From contig JAEWLC010000110.1 in NCBI GenBank assembly GCA_023393475.1, positions 12,403-76,402 on the forward strand: a stretch of DNA of 64,000 bases, in the 5' to 3' direction. Source of the stretch: Pseudomonadota bacterium (GTDB taxonomy: Bacteria > Pseudomonadota > Alphaproteobacteria > Rhizobiales > Devosiaceae). The notes beneath the pieces were generated by a model. It worked only from the letters and a program-made list of their open reading frames with translations, did no database searches and was not told the origin of the DNA. Positions 17,545-25,172 of this stretch are shown piece by piece (position 1 is the first letter of the stretch; each line of letters begins with the position of its first letter). Position numbers and translations under genes: made by a program.

Positions 17545-17890
17545 ATTTGTCTTTCCTTTCTGCCGGAATGAGCGGGAACGCGGGGGCGCAGTGCCCCGCG
17601 AACTCATCCGGTGTGCCAGCAGGCAAAGCACCCCATGTGCTCCACCAGCCCAAAATCGGCACGGTTTGTTCGCTGACTCCCGGCGCTGTTCCTGGTCGCG
17701 ATCCCGAACCGGAAAGTCTGCGACTTTCGCGGTTCACGCTCCCGGGGGCCGGGGCGGAACATGGACAAGACGATGAGCCGCTCATTTCCTGGGAAAGGGA
17801 TGCCCGCTGGCACCGTGAGCGGCCGATGATCTCGCCATGCTCCGCGTAGTTCATCAGCCTACGCATAATCCCGGAAGTTCCGGGAAAAGA
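17545..17890. other. pnp leader / rpsO-pnp intergenic region
   Basis: About 350 bases without a credible gene. It holds a family E hairpin repeat (17711-17741), the small palindrome TCCCGGAAGTTCCGGGA near 17870-17886, and the pnp ribosome site. In other bacteria PNPase represses its own leader after RNase III cleavage. The length and structured content would allow similar control here, but this is not shown. A pnp promoter distinct from rpsO is likely because a terminator precedes this region. Confidence 0.5.
17711..17741 (+). repeat. Family E hairpin repeat, copy 1
   Basis: GGAAAGTCTGCGACTTTCGC followed by GGTTCACGCTC: a short stem (GAAAGTC/GACTTTC) with a conserved GGTTC tail. Two related copies sit upstream of the dehydratase gene (23047) and rhaS (62915). 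Here it lies in the pnp leader, oriented opposite to pnp. Confidence 0.75.
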
Positions 17891-17910
17891 TCGCGAGGCG
17901 TGCCTCGCGA
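17891..17910 (-). terminator. Terminator or attenuator after rpsO
   Basis: A perfect 9-bp stem (TCGCGAGGC with GCCTCGCGA, two-base loop) lies about 22 bases past the rpsO stop. On the minus strand it is followed by TCTTTTCC. It should terminate at least part of the rpsO transcripts before pnp. Confidence 0.75.
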
Positions 17911-17931
17911 CCAGTTCGTGTCGGCCGAGCC

Positions 17932-18201
17932 TTAGCGGCGCAGGCCGAGGCGCTCGATCAGCGCCTTGTAGCGCGCTTCGTCGTTCTTCTTGACGTAGTC
18001 AAGCAGGCGGCGGCGCGTCGAAACCATCTTCAGCAGACCACGACGGGAATGGTTATCCTTGTTGTGGGTCTTGAAGTGTTCGGTGAGGTTGGCGATACGC
18101 TCGGAGAGGATCGCGACCTGGACTTCCGGCGAGCCGGTGTCATCCTTCTTGGTGGCGAAGTCCTTGATGAGCGTAGTCTTCCGCTCAGCGGTAATCGACA
18201 T
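17932..18201 (-). CDS. rpsO: 30S ribosomal protein S15
   Basis: 89 residues, the exact usual length. Diagnostic segments are GSPEVQVAILSERIANLTEHF, HNKDNHSRRGLLKMVSTRRRLLDYV and the C-terminal RYKALIERLGLRR. It binds 16S rRNA early in 30S assembly. An AAAGGA ribosome site precedes the ATG. It stands before pnp as in most bacteria, but is separated from truB by a histidine kinase gene. Confidence 0.98.
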   Translation of the reverse strand: MSITAERKTTLIKDFATKKDDTGSPEVQVAILSERIANLTEHFKTHNKDNHSRRGLLKMVSTRRRLLDYVKKNDEARYKALIERLGLRR

Positions 18202-18331
18202 CGGAATGGTCCTTTCAAATTAGGATCAACGGGACGCTGCCGCCCGGGATGTCGTCCAGGTGGAGCCATGAGAAGTGCCGGCGGGCCGGAACTTGGCGCG
18301 CTCTATAGGGGAAAGCCCCGCCAAAAGCCAG

Positions 18332-20065
18332 TTATTTGTCGCCGGGGTCGCGGTCCTCGGCCTCGCCCCGGCCGTTGAGGGTTTCGCTGGGATCGAGCGA
18401 GGCGAGCGGGATGGAGAAGCGCCAGGTGATGCCACGCTCGTGCACCTCGCGGCTGACCTCGCCGTTGAGCGAGCGGCCGACCATGTTCTCGAGCACGGTG
18501 GTGCCGAAGCCGCGGCGCGGCGCCGCCTTGGGCGCCTCGCTGCCGGTCTCGTGCCAGACGAAGGCGATGTTGTCGCCGAGCCGCGTCCAGCTCAGCTCGA
18601 GCCGCCCGCCGGCGCTGGAGAAGGCGCCGTACTTGGCGGCGTTGGTCGCCAGTTCATGGGCGGCCATGCCGAGGATCTGGCCGGCCTGCGCATTGAGCCG
18701 CAGCGAGGGACCGTCGACCACGACCTTTTCGCCGTCGACCGGGCAGAACGGGTCGATCTGGCTGACCAGCAGCTCCTTGAGGTCGACGCCGGCGACGCCG
18801 TGGGCGAGCAGCAGGTCGGTGGAACGGGCGAGCCCGAAGATGCGGCGTTCGAAATTGGTGACGAACTCGGGCACGGTTTCGGCGCCGCGCGCGGTCTGCT
18901 TGGCCATCGCCGCGATGACGGTCATCTGGTTCTTCGACCGGTGCGCCAGTTCGCGCATCAGGAAGCGCACTTCGGTCTCGGCGGCCTGCCGGCGCCGCGA
19001 GGCATCGCCAAGGGCGGCCGACACGGTTTCGATCTCCTCGATCGGGAAGGAGCGCGCCTCGACCGGCTGGCCGGCGCCAAGCCGCTTGGCATCGGCCTCG
19101 AGCCCGTGCACCGAGCGCCCGATCTGCAGGCTGACGCCATAGACGACCAGCACCACCAGCGCCGCGAGCAGCACGCCGCCGGCAAGCAGCGACCAGAAGG
19201 CATCGGCCAGTGGCTGGCTGACCACGTCGCGCTCGGCCCAGGCGACGAGGCTCCAGCCGGTGAGCAGCGATTGCTGCGTCACCGCCAGGTAGTCGATGCC
19301 GTCATAGCGGATGTCGCGCCAGCCCGGGGTCGAGCCGAGCTGGTCGTGGGCGATGAGGTTGAAGGAATCGCCGGTCTGGCCGCCGCCGCCCGAGGAGGCG
19401 ATTATGACGCCCTTGCGGTCGACCAGCGCCACATGCCAGCCATCGGGCATGCGGCTTGCCAAGAGCGGCATCGACAGCTGGCTGGCGGTCCGGCTGAAGC
19501 CCAGGGCCAGCGGGTCCCGTCCGGCCGGAAAGATCGGCTGCAGGATGTTCACGAGCCATTGCTGCGATATCCGGCCGAACACGGCATCGGACACCACCAC
19601 GTCGCGGGTCTCGAAGCCGCGTTGCGCGGTTGCGACGTCGCTGATCGGGAGCCGCTGCTGCTCGTTTATGGGCAGCCGCGTCGTCAGGTCCGAGGTCATG
19701 TCGGGATGGATGACGTAGACGAAGGAGCCGGTATCGGCGAGGGCTTCGCTGACCTTGGCATGGAAGGACGGATAGTCCGCCTCGCTCAGCGGTGGCGTCG
19801 TTGCCAGCACGCGCAGAGTGGTGATGTTGGCGTTGATCTCGCGGTCGACGGCCTGGATGATGGCGCGGGAATTGCCGGTGATCAGCGTCTCGACGACGCG
19901 CTCCTGCGCCTCGTTGTTACGTTGCAGCAGTACGGCCGAGAAAATGAATGCGGGTACCAGCGCGACGAGCGCCAGCACGAACAGGTAAACTGCAATAGGC
20001 CGCGCAACCCGTCGCGAGCGGATGCGTTTCGTGCCCGCCTCTATCGGGGCGGACCCGTCAGCCAT
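18332..20065 (-). CDS. HWE-family sensor histidine kinase with extracytoplasmic Cache-like domain
   Basis: 577 residues from the ATG at 20065. An N-terminal transmembrane helix (PIAVYLFVLALVALVPAFIFSAVLL), an extracytoplasmic double-Cache-like sensor of about 240 residues, a second helix (LLAGGVLLAALVVLVVYGV) and a HAMP-like linker precede the kinase core. The phosphoacceptor box is RELAHRSKNQMTVIAAM. The HWE hallmarks are present: His in the N box (AAHELATNAAKYGAF) and WxE in FVWHETGS. HWE kinases are mostly alphaproteobacterial and often feed PhyR/EcfG general-stress or orphan regulators. No response regulator is adjacent. It lies unusually between truB and rpsO. Confidence 0.92.
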   Translation of the reverse strand: MADGSAPIEAGTKRIRSRRVARPIAVYLFVLALVALVPAFIFSAVLLQRNNEAQERVVETLITGNSRAIIQAVDREINANITTLRVLATTPPLSEADYPSFHAKVSEALADTGSFVYVIHPDMTSDLTTRLPINEQQRLPISDVATAQRGFETRDVVVSDAVFGRISQQWLVNILQPIFPAGRDPLALGFSRTASQLSMPLLASRMPDGWHVALVDRKGVIIASSGGGGQTGDSFNLIAHDQLGSTPGWRDIRYDGIDYLAVTQQSLLTGWSLVAWAERDVVSQPLADAFWSLLAGGVLLAALVVLVVYGVSLQIGRSVHGLEADAKRLGAGQPVEARSFPIEEIETVSAALGDASRRRQAAETEVRFLMRELAHRSKNQMTVIAAMAKQTARGAETVPEFVTNFERRIFGLARSTDLLLAHGVAGVDLKELLVSQIDPFCPVDGEKVVVDGPSLRLNAQAGQILGMAAHELATNAAKYGAFSSAGGRLELSWTRLGDNIAFVWHETGSEAPKAAPRRGFGTTVLENMVGRSLNGEVSREVHERGITWRFSIPLASLDPSETLNGRGEAEDRDPGDK

Positions 20066-20116
20066 CAACGAACTCGACGGACATCGCCCGGCCCCTGAAA
20101 CTACTCAACGCGGGAT

Positions 20117-20142
20117 AATGCCCCGGGAGTGAACTTGGTTCC
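20117..20142 (-). promoter_or_regulatory. Possible EcfG-type promoter for the HWE kinase
   Basis: On the minus strand GGAAC (20138-20142) is followed after 17 bases by CATT (20117-20120), close to the EcfG general-stress consensus GGAAC-N16/17-CGTT with one mismatch. It lies about 50 bases upstream of the kinase ATG. This is a weak, motif-only call. Confidence 0.3.
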
Positions 20143-20147
20143 AGCGC

Positions 20148-21047
20148 TCAGCCGACAATAACCCGCTGCGGCTTGAACTGCCCCATCTCGACCCGGCCCA
20201 GGGCCACCGCCGCGCCGGCGCAGCTGGCCCAGGCGGTCTCGAGTTCGATCGGCGCGCGCGCCCCGGTCAGGAGCACCGGATTGCCGTGGCGGATGGTCTG
20301 GGCCTGCTCGGGGGTGAGGCGGACTTCCGGAAGGAGCGCCAGCCCAGCACTGACCGGCTCCAGAAGGGCGTCGCGATCGGCCGCTGCCTCCAACTGCTCG
20401 ATGGTCACGGCGCGGGCCTCGTCGAACGGGCCGACAAGGGCGCGGTGGAGTTTCACGATATGCCCGCGGGTGCCGAGGTGCCGGGCGAGGTCACGGGCAA
20501 GGGCGCGCACATAGGTCCCCTTTTCACAGCGCATCTCGAGGGCGCTCGTCGCACCATCGTGCGAAACGAGCGACAGGGCGTCGATATGCACCTCGCGCGG
20601 GGCGAGCTCGACCACTTCGCCGGCGCGGGCGAGGTCGTAGGCCCGCTCGCCATCGACCTTGATGGCCGAGAAGGCGGGCGGCGTCTGGAGAATGGTGCCG
20701 GTGAAGCGCGGCAGCGCGGCGGTGATGGCAGCGGCGTCGGGCAGGACGTCGGAGCGCGCGATGACCTCGCCTTCGGTATCGTCGGTGGTGGTTTCCTCGC
20801 CCCACTTGATGGTGAAGCGATAGACCTTTTCGCCATCCTGCACCGCCGGGACGGTCTTGGTCGCCTCGCCCAGCGCGATCGGCAGGATGCCCGTCGCGAG
20901 GGGATCGAGCGTTCCCGCATGGCCGGCCTTCTTGGCCCCGAACAGCCAGCGCAGCTTCCCCACCGCCTGGGTCGAGGTCATGTCATAGGGCTTGTCGAGG
21001 ATGATCCAGCCGGAGACATCGCGCTTTTGGGATTTGGGTTGGGACAC
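20148..21047 (-). CDS. truB: tRNA pseudouridine(55) synthase
   Basis: 299 residues from a GTG at 21047 (VSQPKSQKRDVSGWIILDKP). The catalytic Asp is in GHAGTLDPLATGILPI, and the TruB signatures TSTQAVGKLRWLFGAKKAGH and RCEKGTYVRALARDLARHLG are present. It converts U55 of tRNAs to pseudouridine. The reading frame stays open upstream to 21158, but that stretch is a family A repeat, so I reject it as coding; a GTG at 21056 is an equally near alternative. It follows rbfA, as is typical. Confidence 0.95.
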   Translation of the reverse strand: MSQPKSQKRDVSGWIILDKPYDMTSTQAVGKLRWLFGAKKAGHAGTLDPLATGILPIALGEATKTVPAVQDGEKVYRFTIKWGEETTTDDTEGEVIARSDVLPDAAAITAALPRFTGTILQTPPAFSAIKVDGERAYDLARAGEVVELAPREVHIDALSLVSHDGATSALEMRCEKGTYVRALARDLARHLGTRGHIVKLHRALVGPFDEARAVTIEQLEAAADRDALLEPVSAGLALLPEVRLTPEQAQTIRHGNPVLLTGARAPIELETAWASCAGAAVALGRVEMGQFKPQRVIVG

Positions 21048-21078
21048 GGGAGGCACTTTCTGGCCAAACGCACCGGCT

Positions 21079-21156
21079 GTCATCCCAGCGAAGGCTGGGA
21101 TCCATTGCGCAGCCCGCGCTGGTGGAGGGTTGGATCCCGGCTTTCGCCGGGATGAC
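21079..21156. repeat. Family A palindromic repeat, copy 2
   Basis: Two hairpin arms, GTCATCCCAGCGAAGGCTGG and CCGGCTTTCGCCGGGATGAC, flank a variable centre and have complementary outer ends. The copy sits between rbfA and truB and keeps an open frame in line with truB, which can mislead start prediction. Confidence 0.88.
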
Positions 21157-21196
21157 ACCTTGTGGGTGGGCGAAGTCGTGCCCAGCCAAAAATCGC

Positions 21197-21604
21197 CTAC
21201 TCTTCGTCCTCGTCGCCGTGCAGGTCGCGCTGCACGCGGTCGGAGCGCAGCAGGGCGTCGATCTTGCCGAACTCGTCGAAGGTGTTGTCGACGAAGAACT
21301 TCAGGTCCGGCGCGAACTTGAGGTCGAGCGCCGGCGCGACACGGCCGCGGATGAACTTGTGGTGGCGGTTCAGCGCCGCGACGATCTCGTCGGCGCCCTC
21401 GCCGCCGAGCGGCATGATGTAGGCATTGGCGAGCTTGAGGTCGGGCGTCATCCGGACTTCGGGCACGGTGATGACCTTGCCCTCGAGCAGCGGGTCCTCG
21501 ATCTCGCCGCGCGAGAAGACCTGCGCCAGGGCGTGGCGTACCAGCTCGCCGACGCGCAGCATGCGCTGGCTCGGACCCGTGGGCTTGTGGGTATCGCGTT
21601 TCAT
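21197..21604 (-). CDS. rbfA: Ribosome-binding factor A
   Basis: 135 residues. The family pattern is clear: RMLRVGELVRHALAQVFSRG, then VTVPEVRMTPDLKLANAYIMP and the C-terminal APDLKFFVDNTFDEFGKIDALL. It assists 16S rRNA 5' end maturation and 30S assembly, especially in the cold. It precedes truB on the same strand. The usual upstream partner infB is not present; a sugar mutarotase gene lies there instead. Confidence 0.97.
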   Translation of the reverse strand: MKRDTHKPTGPSQRMLRVGELVRHALAQVFSRGEIEDPLLEGKVITVPEVRMTPDLKLANAYIMPLGGEGADEIVAALNRHHKFIRGRVAPALDLKFAPDLKFFVDNTFDEFGKIDALLRSDRVQRDLHGDEDEE

Positions 21605-21662
21605 GAGCCCGAGTTAGGCGCTCGCCGCCTTCGCGTCAACGGCGACGCGGGCGCGGCCGGGC

Positions 21663-21992
21663 TCACTCGGTATGGAAGACCTCGTCGATCGATGCCCACC
21701 ACTCGCCTTCCTTGCGGGTCTCGAGCGGGGCCTGCATCGGCATGCAGACGGACCACCATTCCTGCGTCACCGGATCGGCGGCCATCGCCGCCATGTCCGC
21801 CTCGTAGTCGGTGCCGACATACTCGAAATAGGAAAAGAGCAGGTTTTCCGGGCACTTCAGGTAGATCGAGTAGTTGCGGATATTGCTGCGCCTGATCTGG
21901 GCCAGCACATCCGGCCACACCGCCGCGTGCACCCGCACATAGTCGGCCACCGCCTCGGGCTTCAGCCCCAGCACCGCTGCGTAACGCTTCAT
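21663..21992 (-). CDS. L-rhamnose mutarotase-family protein (RhaM/RhaU-like)
   Basis: 109 residues from an ATG at 21992 with GGGGAG upstream. The family features are MKRYAAVLGLKPEAVADYVRVHA, NYSIYLKCPENLLFSYFEYVG and a C-terminal WW pair (QEWWSVC, then EGEWWASIDEVFH). Members interconvert anomers of 6-deoxysugars such as L-rhamnose or L-fucose. It lies next to an IclR regulator, an enolase-superfamily dehydratase and an SDR dehydrogenase, and more than 36 kb from the rhamnose locus. It more likely serves a separate deoxysugar or sugar-acid route than the rha pathway itself. Confidence 0.85.
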   Translation of the reverse strand: MKRYAAVLGLKPEAVADYVRVHAAVWPDVLAQIRRSNIRNYSIYLKCPENLLFSYFEYVGTDYEADMAAMAADPVTQEWWSVCMPMQAPLETRKEGEWWASIDEVFHTE

Positions 21993-22031
21993 TCCATTCT
22001 CCCCCTGATCCGATCGATCCTCATCCACCGG

Positions 22032-22108
22032 GTCATCCCCGCGAACGCGGGGATCTCTGTTTTGCCGCGCCGCCCCGAAACGGAGATTCCCGCTTTCGCG
22101 GGAATGAC
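22032..22108. repeat. Family A palindromic repeat, copy 3
   Basis: Arms GTCATCCCCGCGAACGCGGG and CCCGCTTTCGCGGGAATGAC flank a 30-base centre. It lies between the mutarotase and IclR genes, both on the minus strand. Confidence 0.88.
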
Positions 22109-22177
22109 ACCGTGGGAGTGGCAATTGCAGCTTAGCTCAGCAGCGCGGCGGGGCGGTTGCCAACCCCTCCGTCCGGC

Positions 22178-22939
22178 CTAGCCGTCGCGCAGCTGCGAAA
22201 TCTCCTGCCCGCAGCCGATCAGCATCTGCATGACTGTGTCGCGACCCGGCGCGGTCCCGACGTCGAGCCGCTCGGAATAGGGGCAGGTCAGCACGGCGAG
22301 GACGCGTCCCATCGGGCCGAGTATCGGCACCGACAGGTTGTGGACGCCAGCGATCTGGCGGCTCTGCATGTTCTCGAACCCCTGCTGGCGCACCTGCTTC
22401 AGCCGCTGCTCGAGCGCCGGGGTGACGCGCTCGGGCGGCTCCTGCTCCTCCAGCATCAGCCGGCGCTCGTCGGGGCCGGCGAAGGCCAGCATGACATGGC
22501 CCGAACCGGTATCGACGAGGCTGATGCGCGAGCCGACGCGGATCGAGACGTTCCAGTAGCCGGGGCCATCGACCTGGGCGGAGACCACCAGCGCGCCGCG
22601 ATCGTAGTTGGCGAGGTGGCAGGCCTGCTCCGCATTGCGGGCGAAGCGGCGCATCACCGGCAGGGCCTGGCTAAGCAGGCGCTGCAGCGGCGGGCGGGCA
22701 TGGGCCAGCTCGAACAGCTTCAGCGTCACCTCGTAGCGGTCGGCGGCAGTGCGGCGGACATAGCCGCGGCGCACCAGCCGGTCGAGCATGCGGTAGATTT
22801 CGTTGGGCGAGCGATCGAGCGCCTTGGCGATCTCGGCCTGGCTCAGCCCCTCCTCGGTGCCGGCCAGCAGCTCGAGGATATCGAGCCCCTTGTCGAGCGC
22901 CGGGGCGCGGTATTTGTCTGCGTCGTCCAGCTGACTCAT
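22178..22939 (-). CDS. IclR-family transcriptional regulator
   Basis: 253 residues from the ATG at 22939, just behind AGGGGG. An N-terminal winged helix (about 15-80) contains ALDKGLDILELLAG, SQAEIAKALDRSPNEIYRMLDRLVRRGYV. The IclR effector domain follows, ending with the usual IAGVHNLSVPILG and VLAVLTCPY segments. It is divergent from the dehydratase gene at 23105, across a 165-base region, so it likely controls the dehydratase-SDR pair and perhaps the downstream mutarotase. The effector is probably a sugar acid. Confidence 0.93.
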   Translation of the reverse strand: MSQLDDADKYRAPALDKGLDILELLAGTEEGLSQAEIAKALDRSPNEIYRMLDRLVRRGYVRRTAADRYEVTLKLFELAHARPPLQRLLSQALPVMRRFARNAEQACHLANYDRGALVVSAQVDGPGYWNVSIRVGSRISLVDTGSGHVMLAFAGPDERRLMLEEQEPPERVTPALEQRLKQVRQQGFENMQSRQIAGVHNLSVPILGPMGRVLAVLTCPYSERLDVGTAPGRDTVMQMLIGCGQEISQLRDG

Positions 22940-23046
22940 ACTCCCCCTTCGGCGCAATTGACGCCCTGCACCCCTCGTGCTTACTCACGAATAGTCTTTT
23001 CACATATGCACAACAAGCCGGGTCAACCGGCACGGAGCGTGCGCAG

Positions 23047-23080
23047 CAAAAGTTGCAGGCTTTTGCGGTTCGAGCGCGCC
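23047..23080 (+). repeat. Family E hairpin repeat, copy 2
   Basis: CAAAAGTTGCAGGCTTTTGC folds into a CAAAAG/CTTTTG hairpin and is followed by GGTTCGAGCGCGCC. It lies about 25 bases before the dehydratase start, so it would be in the 5' untranslated mRNA. Confidence 0.75.
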
Positions 23081-23104
23081 ACCAACGACAAAGGGAGCAG
23101 GCAG

Positions 23105-24211
23105 ATGGCCCGGATCGCCAAGGTCGAAGTGTTGATGGTCGACCTGAAGCCCAAGGTGAAGCGGGTCGACGCCATCCAGTCCTTCGTCAGCCAGGAAACG
23201 CCCATCGTCCGCATCACCGATGCCGATGGGGTGACCGGGACTGGCTACAGCTACACCATCGGCACGGGCGGCCACTCGGTCATCGAGCTGCTGAAGCGCA
23301 CGCTGGTGCCGGCGATCATCGGTCGCGAGGCGCTGGAGATCGAAAAGATCTGGCGCGACCTCTTGTTCCTCACCCACGCGACCACGACCGGCGCCATCAC
23401 CTCGATCGCACTGGCCGCGATCGATACGGCGCTCTGGGACCTCAAAGCGCGGAAGCTCGGGCTGCCGCTGCACCTTCTCGCTGGTGGGGCGCAGGACGCG
23501 ATCCCGCTCTACACGACCGAAGGCGGCTGGCTGCATCTCGAGGAATCCGCGTTGATCGAGGATGCGCTGCGCGCCAAGGCCGACGGTTTCGGCGGCTGCA
23601 AGCTCAAGGTCGGACGCCCGATCCACGAGGACGTGCGCCGCATCTCGGCGGTGCGTGAAGCGGTAGGCCCGGGCTTCGAGATCTTCACCGACGCCAACCA
23701 GCGCTTCAACGTCGACGAAGCCATCCGCCGCGCCCGCGCCTACGAGCCGCTCGATATCGGCTGGTTCGAGGAGCCGCTGACCGCCGAGGACATTTCGGGC
23801 CACACCCGGCTCGTCGAGCACACCTCGATCCCGATCGCGGTAGGCGAGAGCCTCTACTCCGCCATCCATTTCCGCGAGTATCTCGAGCGCCATGCGTGTT
23901 CGATCATCCAGGTCGATGTCGGCCGCATCGGCGGCATCACGCCCTGGCTCAAAGTCGCGCACATGGCCGAGGCCTTCAACATCGCGGTGTGCCCGCATTT
24001 CCTGATGGAACTGCATGTGGCGCTCTGCGCAGCGATCCCCAACGGCCGCTGGATCGAGTACATCCCGCAGCTAGACGAATTGACGACTGAGGGAATGACC
24101 ATCCGGGATGGTAAAGCCGTGCCCTCGAACAAGCCGGGGCTCGGCATTCAGTGGGACTTCGACGCCATCGAGAGGATGACGGTCGAGGGCTCGCACTCGA
24201 TACATCTCTAA
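23105..24211 (+). CDS. Enolase-superfamily acid-sugar dehydratase (mandelate racemase subgroup)
   Basis: 368 residues; AAGGGAG precedes the ATG. Active-site residues of the mandelate racemase subgroup are visible: the KxK pair K166/K168 (CKLKVG), metal ligands D196 (FTDAN), E222 (FEEPL) and E248 (VGESL), and the D271/H298 dyad (VDVGRIGG, CPHFLMELH). Such enzymes remove water from aldonic or aldaric acids to give 2-keto-3-deoxy products. The CPHFLMELH and WIEYIPQLD stretch reminds me of L-talarate/galactarate dehydratases; the neighbouring mutarotase and SDR would also fit a deoxysugar acid such as L-fuconate. The exact substrate is unresolved. It is followed by the SDR gene after 11 bases. 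Confidence 0.85.
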   Translation: MARIAKVEVLMVDLKPKVKRVDAIQSFVSQETPIVRITDADGVTGTGYSYTIGTGGHSVIELLKRTLVPAIIGREALEIEKIWRDLLFLTHATTTGAITSIALAAIDTALWDLKARKLGLPLHLLAGGAQDAIPLYTTEGGWLHLEESALIEDALRAKADGFGGCKLKVGRPIHEDVRRISAVREAVGPGFEIFTDANQRFNVDEAIRRARAYEPLDIGWFEEPLTAEDISGHTRLVEHTSIPIAVGESLYSAIHFREYLERHACSIIQVDVGRIGGITPWLKVAHMAEAFNIAVCPHFLMELHVALCAAIPNGRWIEYIPQLDELTTEGMTIRDGKAVPSNKPGLGIQWDFDAIERMTVEGSHSIHL

Positions 24212-24222
24212 GGAGCACAGCA

Positions 24223-24954
24223 ATGGCCGACCTGAACGGCAAGATCGTCCTCATCACCGCCGCCGCGCAGGGCATCGGCCTCGCCTCGGTGCATGCCTTC
24301 ATCGCCGCCGGCGCAAGGGTGATCGCCACCGACATCAATGAGGCAAAGCTGAAAGAGCTCGACGGCACCCCGGGTGTCACGACGCGCGTGCTCAACGTGC
24401 TGCAGGCCGAGGACGTCAACCAGGCGGTCGCCGAGATCGGCCGGATCGACGTGCTGTTCAACTGCGCCGGCGTCGTCCACAACGGCACGGTGCTCGAGAT
24501 GCCGGACAAGGACCTCGAGTTCGCCTTCGATCTCAACGTCTGGGCCCAGGTGCGCACCATCAAGGCCGTGCTGCCGCAGATGCTCGAGCGCGGCGATGGC
24601 GCCATCGTCAACATGGCGACGGTCGCGTCCTCGGTGAAGGGCGTGCCGAACCGCGCCGCCTATTCCATCTCGAAGGCCGCCGTGATCGGCCTCACCAAGT
24701 CGATCGCCGCCGACTACACCACCAAGGGCATCCGCGTTAACGCGATTGCGCCGGGCACGGTGGATTCGCCCTCGCTGCACGAGCGCTGGCACGCCACCGG
24801 CGACTTCGAGGCGGCGAAGAAAGCCTTCATCGCCCGCCAGCCGATCGGCCGCATCGCCAAGCCCGAGGAAGTCGCCGATCTCGCCGTCTATCTCGCCGGC
24901 GCGACCTACACGACCGGCCAGGTCCACATCATCGACGGTGGCTGGACGGCGTAA
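24223..24954 (+). CDS. SDR-family dehydrogenase, 2-keto-3-deoxy-L-fuconate dehydrogenase-like
   Basis: 243 residues with AAGGAG overlapping the upstream stop. The cofactor motif is TAAAQGIG (about residue 12), then FNCAGVV, catalytic Ser in MATVASS and YSISK (Tyr/Lys). The second-strand acidic residue in IATDINE indicates NAD preference. The overall pattern resembles DHRS6-type and 2-keto-3-deoxy-L-fuconate dehydrogenases, which oxidise the product of a fuconate dehydratase. Co-transcription with the dehydratase supports this role, but the assignment is by family resemblance only. Confidence 0.85.
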   Translation: MADLNGKIVLITAAAQGIGLASVHAFIAAGARVIATDINEAKLKELDGTPGVTTRVLNVLQAEDVNQAVAEIGRIDVLFNCAGVVHNGTVLEMPDKDLEFAFDLNVWAQVRTIKAVLPQMLERGDGAIVNMATVASSVKGVPNRAAYSISKAAVIGLTKSIAADYTTKGIRVNAIAPGTVDSPSLHERWHATGDFEAAKKAFIARQPIGRIAKPEEVADLAVYLAGATYTTGQVHIIDGGWTA

Positions 24955-24984
24955 GCCGCGCTCGCTTCATTCCCTTTCCTCGAT

Positions 24985-25061
24985 GTCATCCCCGCGAAAG
25001 CGGGGATCTTCGTTTTCTGGACCATCCCCGAACTGAGATTCCCACTTTCACGGGGAATGAC
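24985..25061. repeat. Family A palindromic repeat, copy 4
   Basis: Arms GTCATCCCCGCGAAAGCGGG and CCCACTTTCACGGGGAATGAC-like ends flank a variable centre. It separates the SDR gene from the allophanate hydrolase gene. Confidence 0.85.
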
Positions 25062-25099
25062 ACGAGGGGTGAGGAACGGGCCCCCGCCGACAATCCAGC

Positions 25100-25109
25100 A
25101 TTGTATGCA
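25100..25109. promoter_or_regulatory. Candidate GntR/FCD operator upstream of atzF
   Basis: ATTGTATGCA lies 63 bases before the allophanate hydrolase start. It equals ten of the twelve bases of the reverse complement of the palindrome ATTGCATACAAT at 36896-36907, upstream of the ureide transporter operon. The shape TTGTATNCAA is typical of FCD-type GntR operators. The GntR gene at 27312-27956 is the natural candidate binder (inference). Confidence 0.5.
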
Positions 25110-25172
25110 GCGGGCTTGTCATCGCCCATCAAATAGGCAAACTCGCTTGCTGCATCAGAAGTGAGTTGCCTA

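Noticed and set aside
15583..17571. A long plus-strand open frame covering pnp
   Set aside because: Shadow of PNPase with repetitive Asp/Gly/His-rich composition and no recognisable domain.
22126..22165. Possible tRNA gene because of a TTAGCTCAGCAG stretch resembling a D arm
   Set aside because: No acceptor stem, anticodon arm or GGTTCRANTCC T loop can be folded around it.
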